Of a stretch of 7,163 bases of DNA, positions 1 to 4,406 are shown one piece after another. The position numbers and the translations under genes were made by a program. Under the pieces are notes generated by a model. That model saw nothing but the letters and a program-made list of their open reading frames with translations, did not search any database and was not told the origin of the DNA. Source of the stretch: Nostocaceae cyanobacterium CSSed10_463m (GTDB lineage Bacteria > Cyanobacteriota > Cyanobacteriia > Cyanobacteriales > Nostocaceae); the NCBI GenBank assembly GCA_003556955.1, contig PWQB01000356.1, forward strand, positions 1 to 7,163. The letters are read 5' to 3'. How positions within the stretch are numbered: the stretch's first letter is position 1; the number at the start of each line of letters is the position of its first letter.

Positions 1-1
1 T

Positions 2-355
2 ATTCAAATATTATTTAAAGATCCGCAGTTACATCACCGGATGTTGCAACTAATGGTGCGGCGATTGCGACAAATTAACCAGCGCTTACAAATCCGTTCT
101 TATCCGCCTGCTGTCAAACTTGCTCATACCTTAGTCAGTCTGGGCGAAAGCTATGGACAAGAATCAAGCACAGGTAAGGAAATTTTGAATATTCCTTTTA
201 AAGATTTAGCCGAAGTCACAGAAATTGGGGTAGAAGAAACTAGCAAAATTATGGAAAAACTACATGAAAAAGGTTGGATACTAATTGACAATACTCAAAA
301 TATTATTCGTCTCATCAACTTCAAACAGTTGATTAACCTCGCTGGCAAGTTCTAA
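2..355 (+). CDS. Crp/Fnr-family transcriptional regulator, C-terminal part (5' truncated by window edge)
   Basis: The open frame runs in from the left edge with no stop, so only the last 117 codons are visible; family members are usually 200-240 residues. The visible part begins in what should be the long dimerisation helix (KDPQLHHRMLQLMVRRLRQI) that links the missing cyclic-nucleotide-like sensor domain to the DNA-binding domain. A winged helix-turn-helix follows: PAVKLAHTLVSLGESYG, then the HTH at about visible residues 65-86 (PFKDLAEVTEIGVEETSKIM), then a wing (GWILIDNTQNIIRLINFKQL). The recognition helix reads GVEETSK where classic Crp proteins have SRETVGR, so the DNA-contacting Arg is replaced by Val. 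What it senses and binds cannot be told here. The family call is fairly secure; the ATG at 41 is internal and is not the real start. Confidence 0.8.
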   Translation: MQILFKDPQLHHRMLQLMVRRLRQINQRLQIRSYPPAVKLAHTLVSLGESYGQESSTGKEILNIPFKDLAEVTEIGVEETSKIMEKLHEKGWILIDNTQNIIRLINFKQLINLAGKF

Positions 356-727
356 GCTTGACTGGATGTGTTTGCAGTCATAATTCCGAATATCAGGGTG
401 ATAACATCAAAATATTTACGAAATTACCCTTTCTGCATCATGATAAATGTAATGGTTTGGACATGACATTTGTTAAATGTGGGAAACTACTTATATGGGA
501 TAAATCTCAGGCTAGTTCAATGTGTTCAGAAGTTAACCGTACTCATATTTGCTGGAATTGCGGCAGTACTCAAGACGTTCTCATTAGAGGAGATAGCGAT
601 TTTGTAGGGTATACGGTCAAAATGGTCAAGATGCTTGCCGGGATAAATTTCCCAGAATCCCTGTTCAGCAAGAATGTTCTGGCTTTTGAGCATGGGAGTG
701 TCAATCAGTCTTCAGTCCACAATTGTG
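356..727. other. Gene-poor stretch with one weak Cys-rich ORF
   Basis: No gene here can be defended. One plus-strand frame is open from a TTG at 358 to a TGA at 742-744 (128 codons), starting 2 bases after the regulator's stop. It has no ribosome binding site and its first in-frame ATG is at 463. Its last codons run into the heptad repeat. The translation has eight Cys, including a CWNC pair at residues 65-68, and six His, but no domain I recognise. It could be decayed sequence, a lineage-specific small protein, or chance. No terminator, promoter or RNA gene stands out. Confidence 0.4.
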
Positions 728-797
728 AACTTATTGACTATTGACCATGAACTATTGTCCATCAACTATTGACTCAGAACTTATAACTCTTAATTCA
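728..797. repeat. Degenerate heptanucleotide tandem repeat (STRR-like), consensus TGACTAT
   Basis: Ten consecutive 7-base units can be laid out in register: aacttat, tgactat, tgaccat, gaactat, tgtccat, caactat, tgactca, gaactta, taactct, taattca. The best units differ at one or two bases from TGACTAT and the edges decay. Heptanucleotide short tandemly repeated repetitive sequences of this style are known in heterocystous cyanobacteria. The array ends one base before the ATG at 799, so it forms the whole immediate 5' region of the peptidase gene. It also supplies the stop codon of the weak upstream ORF. Confidence 0.75.
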
Positions 798-798
798 G

Positions 799-2589
799 AT
801 GATCGAAGCAACAGCACCTCGTATCGAGATTGGCATCCAGGAAACAGTACCGATGATTCATTACCGGGTGGCAATGCCTCAACCAGAAACGCATCTGTTT
901 GAGGTAACATTGCAGCTAATCAACCACTCATCGAAAATTCTTGACTTGAAAATGCCTGTATGGACACCAGGCTCATACTTAGTGCGAGAATACGCCAAGA
1001 ATTTACAATATTTTGCCGCTTTTGCTGGGGATAAACCTTTGCCTTGGCGGAAAATTAGTAAAAACCACTGGCAGGTGAATACAAGTGGTGTCTCAGAGTT
1101 AACCGTGCGTTACCGGGTTTTTGCGAATGAGCTATCGGTACGGACAAATCATTTGGATGCTACTCACGGCTATTTTAACGGTGCAGCCCTATTTTTTAGA
1201 CTCCCTGGTTGGGAGAGTTTACCAATTAAAATTAGCGTTGAACCACCACACCCAGAGTGGCGGGTAACTACTTCCTTGCCAGCAGTGGGTGAGCAAGAGA
1301 AAGTCTATACTTTCTTGGCTGATGATTTTGATACCCTGGTGGATAGCCCTGTGGAAATTGGTAGCCACCAATCATACTACTTTGAGGTTTTGGGCAAGCC
1401 CCATGAATTGGCTGTTTGGGGAGAGGGTAATTTACAAGCACAGCAAGCAATTGCCGATATCCAAAAAATTATCCAAGTAGAAGCACAGATGTTTGGGGGT
1501 TTACCCTACGAACGATATATTTTTCTACTGCATTTATTTGCCCAAGCTTATGGAGGGTTGGAGCATAAAAACTGTTGCTCATTAATTTACCAGCGTTTTG
1601 GGTTTCGCTCCCAGGAGAAATACGAGCGCTTTGTGCAATTAGTGGCACATGAATTTTTTCACCTGTGGAATGTCAAGCGCATTCGCCCCAAAGGGTTAGA
1701 AGTTTTTGATTACGAGCAAGAAAACTATACTCATTCTTTGTGGTTCTGTGAGGGAACAACAAGTTACTACGACTTATTAATTCCTTTGCGAGCGGGCATC
1801 TATGATGCTAAGTCCTATTTAAATCATTTAAGTAAGGAAATTACCAGATTTTTGACTACGCCTGGGCGCAAGGTGCAACCACTGGCTGAGTCAAGTTTTG
1901 ATGCTTGGATTAAACTTTATCGTCCAGATGCCAACAGCAACAATTCCCAAATGTCCTACTACTTGAAGGGGGAAATGGTTTCTTTGTTGCTGGATTTGCT
2001 GATTAGAGCTAGACATGGGAATCAGCGATCGCTTGATGATGTGATGCGGCAAATGTGGCGGAAATTTGGGCAACCAGAAATTGGCTACACCCCCGAACAG
2101 TTACAAGAAGTCATTGAATCAGTGGCGGGTGTGGATTTGACTGATTTCTTTGAATCCTACATCAATAGCACTGATGAATTACCCTTTAATCATTACCTGG
2201 AGCCATTTGGCTTACATTTAGTCGCAGAACGGGAAGAAGAGCCTTATTTAGGTATTAAAGCAAAAACCGAACATGGGCGAGAGGTAATTAAATTTGTGGA
2301 AGTCGGTTCACCTGCACAACAGGCGGGAATTGATGCTGGAGATGAGTTATTAGCCATTGAGGGAATTCGGTTAACAGCTCATCAACTGAGCGATCGCCTC
2401 AAAGACTACCAACCAAACGACACTATCGAAGTGACAATTTTCCATCAAGATGAATTACGCACCTATTCTGTTACCCTCGATACACCACGTCCTTCTAAAT
2501 TTCAAATTCTCCCAGTACATAACCCCGATCCCGCGCAGAAGGAGAATGGTGCAGGGTGGTTAGGCACACCAATATTGACTCTTCGTTGA
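799..2589 (+). CDS. M61-family metallopeptidase (glycyl aminopeptidase-like) with PDZ domain
   Basis: A predicted zinc-dependent peptidase of 596 residues, a usual length for the family. The M61 N-terminal beta-domain spans roughly residues 20-190 and holds the family signature MPVWTPGSYLVREYAKNLQ. The catalytic domain has the zinc motif HEFFH at 284-288 (ligands H284 and H288, catalytic E285), followed by LWNVKRIRP. The likely third ligand is E318 in WFCEGTTSYYDLL. A PDZ domain covers about 478-560, with a YLGI carboxylate-binding loop and the typical GSPAQQAGIDAGDELLAI stretch. No signal peptide or membrane helix is visible, so it is probably cytoplasmic. Characterised M61 enzymes release N-terminal Gly or Ala; the substrate here is unknown. 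The start is uncertain: ATG 799 has no Shine-Dalgarno and abuts heptad repeats, whereas in-frame ATG 853 (Met19) has AGGAAA at 839-844. The gene converges on the ATPase gene, leaving a 44-base gap. Confidence 0.93.
   Translation: MIEATAPRIEIGIQETVPMIHYRVAMPQPETHLFEVTLQLINHSSKILDLKMPVWTPGSYLVREYAKNLQYFAAFAGDKPLPWRKISKNHWQVNTSGVSELTVRYRVFANELSVRTNHLDATHGYFNGAALFFRLPGWESLPIKISVEPPHPEWRVTTSLPAVGEQEKVYTFLADDFDTLVDSPVEIGSHQSYYFEVLGKPHELAVWGEGNLQAQQAIADIQKIIQVEAQMFGGLPYERYIFLLHLFAQAYGGLEHKNCCSLIYQRFGFRSQEKYERFVQLVAHEFFHLWNVKRIRPKGLEVFDYEQENYTHSLWFCEGTTSYYDLLIPLRAGIYDAKSYLNHLSKEITRFLTTPGRKVQPLAESSFDAWIKLYRPDANSNNSQMSYYLKGEMVSLLLDLLIRARHGNQRSLDDVMRQMWRKFGQPEIGYTPEQLQEVIESVAGVDLTDFFESYINSTDELPFNHYLEPFGLHLVAEREEEPYLGIKAKTEHGREVIKFVEVGSPAQQAGIDAGDELLAIEGIRLTAHQLSDRLKDYQPNDTIEVTIFHQDELRTYSVTLDTPRPSKFQILPVHNPDPAQKENGAGWLGTPILTLR
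839..844 (+). promoter_or_regulatory. Candidate ribosome binding site for an internal start of the M61 gene
   Basis: AGGAAA lies 8 bases before the in-frame ATG at 853 (Met19, just before IHYRVAMPQP, where similarity to other M61 proteins as I recall them begins). The upstream ATG at 799 has no purine-rich site. This motif therefore supports, without proving, a 578-residue product. Confidence 0.35.
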
Positions 2590-2600
2590 TAGTCAACCTA

Positions 2601-2629
2601 CCTACACTTATCGGTCGGTAAAGTGTAGG
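2601..2629. terminator. Hairpin in the convergent junction, possible bidirectional terminator
   Basis: A perfect 9-bp inverted repeat, CCTACACTT (2601-2609) and AAGTGTAGG (2621-2629), encloses an 11-base loop. It lies between the stop codons of two converging genes (2589 and 2634), where a terminator serving both strands is expected. No strong T-run follows on either strand, so it is not a textbook intrinsic terminator. A smaller palindrome, GTTGA-TAG-TCAAC (2585-2597), overlaps the peptidase stop codon just before it. Confidence 0.5.
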
Positions 2630-2633
2630 CTTC

Positions 2634-3989
2634 CTAATTCATGGGGGATAATCGAATGTTTAAAGGGTAAAGTTGTCTGCGAAAATATCGCCGATACAAC
2701 TCACACCCTGGAGTACAGCGATCGCCTTCCCAGTTGACTAACCCCATATTGTGTAATTTATATGCTACAACTGGCTCTAATTTCACATCATTTATAGCAG
2801 TAATAACCTCATAGAAAGCAGTTGCCAATTCTGGCTCCCCTTGCAATAAAAACACATACTGTCTTAAATACTCGTGATAAATTCCCGTCGTTGTTGCAGC
2901 TTGTTCCAGTAGTTCCTGTAGGTTGCCTTCTAAGCCTCCCCTACCCACAATATGATACAAAGCCAACCTGATTAAATAAGGATGTCCCCCCACCATTGCC
3001 ATTAAAGTTTCAGTATTATTAGTATCTGCCCAATCTAATCCGTGACGTTGTACTAAATCCTCTACTTGCTCTCTGGTAAAAATGGGCAACTTAATTAACA
3101 ATCCCATATTGAAGGGCGATTTTGCCAATTTTAAAGGCACAATAATTTCCTGAGAATAAACCAATACCAGGCGGAGTTTTTGCCAAATTTCCACAATTTG
3201 AGACCGTTCAGACCAAGAACGCATTAATGGCAGAAATTCCCCAGCAATCTCAGGATACTCAAATATCCAATCGACTTCGTTCAATACCAAAACCACAGGA
3301 CTTTTGACAGCCGCCAGCAAATACTTTTGGAAATAGATAGTGCAGCTAACTTTACTACCCATATCTTCATCCCAGTAATCATTAAGTTTTGCTTCTAACT
3401 GTAACTCCCGGCTCACATTGGCACACAACCAGCGCAAAAATTTATCCAAACTACTAAAAATTGCTTTATCTGCTTGCTGAAAATCGAGACTGACAGTGAG
3501 CAAGCCTTGACTACTAGCCTGTGCCATTACCCTGAGAATTAGAGAACTTTTGCCCATTTTCTTGGGGGCTTGGATGCAGATCACACTTCCTGGTGTAGTT
3601 ATTTCTGCATAGACAAGTTCTTCAACTGGTGGGCGAGGAATGTAAAATCTAGAGTTAAGAGATACTGGACCATTGGGAAATTCCAGAGATATAGCAGTTG
3701 CGGCGCGGTTGAACTCCTTGATTAACTGCTGATGGTTTTTACTCAAACGGCGAGACGACAAAGTTTGATAGAAGTTATATTTATTAATGGGTTCTTGCCA
3801 AAAATCACTTAACAACTGCCATAAATGGGCAGCAACTTTCCGCACACGCTCCCCACCATAGTGAGCTTCAAAGGCTATATTTGTATAAGTTTTTCCCTCC
3901 CACGAAGAGCGCAATATCGTCTCTTGAAGCGCAGTTAAACCATTGACTTGGCTGGCTTTTAGTAGCAATACAACTTCATCTATAGTCAT
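2634..3989 (-). CDS. AAA_35-type (AAA-like) P-loop ATPase with N-terminal HTH-like domain
   Basis: A 451-residue protein of a type common in filamentous cyanobacteria. Residues 1-80 (MTIDEVVLLLKASQ...WEGKTYTNIAF...LWQLLSDF) resemble the HTH-like domain found at the N-terminus of vWA-MoxR-associated (vMAP) and related AAA_35 proteins. The STAND/AAA-like ATPase core follows: Walker A APKKMGKSS at 141-149 (K147, S148); a Walker B-like strand VVLVLNEVD at 232-240, with Asn237 where Asp is usual; a sensor-like strand LVLVYSQE at 274-281; and the family motif GGHPYL at 334-339. Residues about 385-440 look like a winged-helix tail. No WD40, CHAT, TIR or other effector domain is attached and no membrane segment is seen. 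An in-frame TGA at 3998-3996 rules out a longer protein, so ATG 3989 is the start. Its own ribosome site (AAGG, 4003-4000) is weak. Role unknown; signalling or conflict-related switching is inference from the family. Confidence 0.88.
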   Translation of the reverse strand: MTIDEVVLLLKASQVNGLTALQETILRSSWEGKTYTNIAFEAHYGGERVRKVAAHLWQLLSDFWQEPINKYNFYQTLSSRRLSKNHQQLIKEFNRAATAISLEFPNGPVSLNSRFYIPRPPVEELVYAEITTPGSVICIQAPKKMGKSSLILRVMAQASSQGLLTVSLDFQQADKAIFSSLDKFLRWLCANVSRELQLEAKLNDYWDEDMGSKVSCTIYFQKYLLAAVKSPVVLVLNEVDWIFEYPEIAGEFLPLMRSWSERSQIVEIWQKLRLVLVYSQEIIVPLKLAKSPFNMGLLIKLPIFTREQVEDLVQRHGLDWADTNNTETLMAMVGGHPYLIRLALYHIVGRGGLEGNLQELLEQAATTTGIYHEYLRQYVFLLQGEPELATAFYEVITAINDVKLEPVVAYKLHNMGLVNWEGDRCTPGCELYRRYFRRQLYPLNIRLSPMN

Positions 3990-4018
3990 TCGTAATCAGC
4001 CTTATTTCTGTGTGACAT
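3986..4018 (-). CDS. Putative 10-residue leader peptide ORF coupled to the ATPase gene
   Basis: On the minus strand an ATG at 4018-4016 opens a 10-codon frame (MSHRNKADYE) ending in TGA at 3988-3986. That TGA overlaps the ATG of the ATPase gene (3989-3987) as ATGA, the classic arrangement for translational coupling. The mini-ORF has a better Shine-Dalgarno (GAGGAA, 4028-4023, 4 bases before the ATG) than the gene itself. It is in a different frame from the ATPase. It is too short to judge by coding statistics and could be chance. Confidence 0.3.
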   Translation of the reverse strand: MSHRNKADYE

Positions 4019-4022
4019 TTAT

Positions 4023-4028
4023 TTCCTC
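4023..4028 (-). promoter_or_regulatory. Shine-Dalgarno GAGGAA of the putative leader ORF
   Basis: Read on the minus strand, GAGGAA lies 4 bases before ATG 4018 and about 33 bases before the ATPase ATG at 3989. It is too far away to serve the latter directly. It is the only strong purine-rich site near this gene, so ribosomes may load here and re-initiate at the ATGA overlap. Confidence 0.35.
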
Positions 4029-4043
4029 ATATAATCTTTTTGC

Positions 4044-4063
4044 CTCAAATTTGAGATTCTCAA
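4044..4063. promoter_or_regulatory. Nested palindromes CTCAAATTTGAG / TTGAGATTCTCAA, possible operator
   Basis: Three alternating copies of the half-site CTCAA/TTGAG form two overlapping palindromes: a perfect 12-bp one (4044-4055) and TTGAG-ATT-CTCAA (4051-4063). They lie 55-75 bases upstream of the ATPase ATG and just upstream of its leader ORF. Paired half-sites like this are typical of dimeric repressor or activator binding, but no factor can be named. Confidence 0.35.
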
Positions 4064-4176
4064 GATTTAAATGAATGTAGCCTCCCCAATAAGATTGAAA
4101 ACCAATTTTTTTCTAGAAAGCTACAAATACATCTTGACAAAATTGCTTTCATCTGAAACATTTGACATATATTGAT

Positions 4177-4206
4177 TTTAGAATTTTTTAATCAAAAATT
4201 CCTAAG
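4177..4206. repeat. AT-rich inverted repeat
   Basis: GAATTTTT (4181-4188) and AAAAATTC (4194-4201) pair perfectly around a 5-base loop (taatc). Skipping C4202 extends the stem by three further pairs (4178-4180 with 4203-4205) and a possible wobble pair at 4177/4206. It lies about 200 bases from either flanking gene. It could be a protein-binding site, a stem-loop at the end of a small transcript, or chance in AT-rich DNA. Confidence 0.4.
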
Positions 4207-4306
4207 TATTCCAGCTATTTAATCCGTGAGTTTATATACATTTCATCTGATATCTGAAGACATAAATGGAAAAAAAGTAGCTAATTGTTGCTAAACTCAG
4301 ACATGA

Positions 4307-4314
4307 GCGATCGC
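4307..4314. repeat. HIP1 octamer GCGATCGC
   Basis: A perfect copy of the highly iterated palindrome typical of many cyanobacterial genomes. It is the only copy in this window outside a coding region; the others are at 2025-2032 and 2390-2397 (M61 gene) and 2718-2725 (ATPase gene). Four in 7.2 kb is far more than chance predicts in this AT-rich DNA, which supports a cyanobacterial origin. Confidence 0.9.
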
Positions 4315-4406
4315 TACAGAGGTTACAGTCATCTGTTCAAGTTTTCCTATATTTAATTCAAGATTAGTAATACTTTTTTGCTATATCTTGGAACTGTGAT
4401 TTTCAG

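Larger units (their letters stand above)
3990..4406. other. AT-rich divergent intergenic region between ATPase and sensor-kinase genes
   Basis: This 417-base region should hold the promoters of two divergent genes. It contains the leader ORF and nested palindromes (listed separately), an AT-rich inverted repeat, and one HIP1 site at 4307-4314. Two plus-strand TTGACA hexamers (4134-4139 and 4162-4167) are exact sigma70-type -35 matches, but neither has a good -10 at the right spacing. TATAAT occurs at 4030-4035 on the plus strand, too far from the kinase to be read confidently. The 10-mer TTTCATCTGA occurs twice (4147-4156, 4241-4250). No other gene is visible; an 18-codon ORF from ATG 4304 lacks a ribosome site. 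Confidence 0.6.

Noticed and set aside
728..797. CRISPR-like array
   Set aside because: The units are 7 bases, contiguous and degenerate, with no spacers; this is a short tandem repeat.
1268..1480. Short open frames on both strands inside the M61 gene (1268-1450 minus, 1289-1480 plus)
   Set aside because: They overlap well-supported peptidase coding sequence, have no ribosome sites and show no recognisable domain.
1891..2073. 60-codon minus-strand frame inside the M61 gene
   Set aside because: Antisense shadow of a conserved catalytic-domain region; no independent support.
4134..4190. Kinase promoter built on TTGACA at 4134 or 4162
   Set aside because: No hexamer resembling TATAAT at 16-18 bases from either box, so not listed as a promoter feature.
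4304..4357. 17-residue plus-strand ORF starting at ATG 4304 over the HIP1 site
   Set aside because: No Shine-Dalgarno, a short random-looking peptide, and it lies in AT-rich intergenic DNA.
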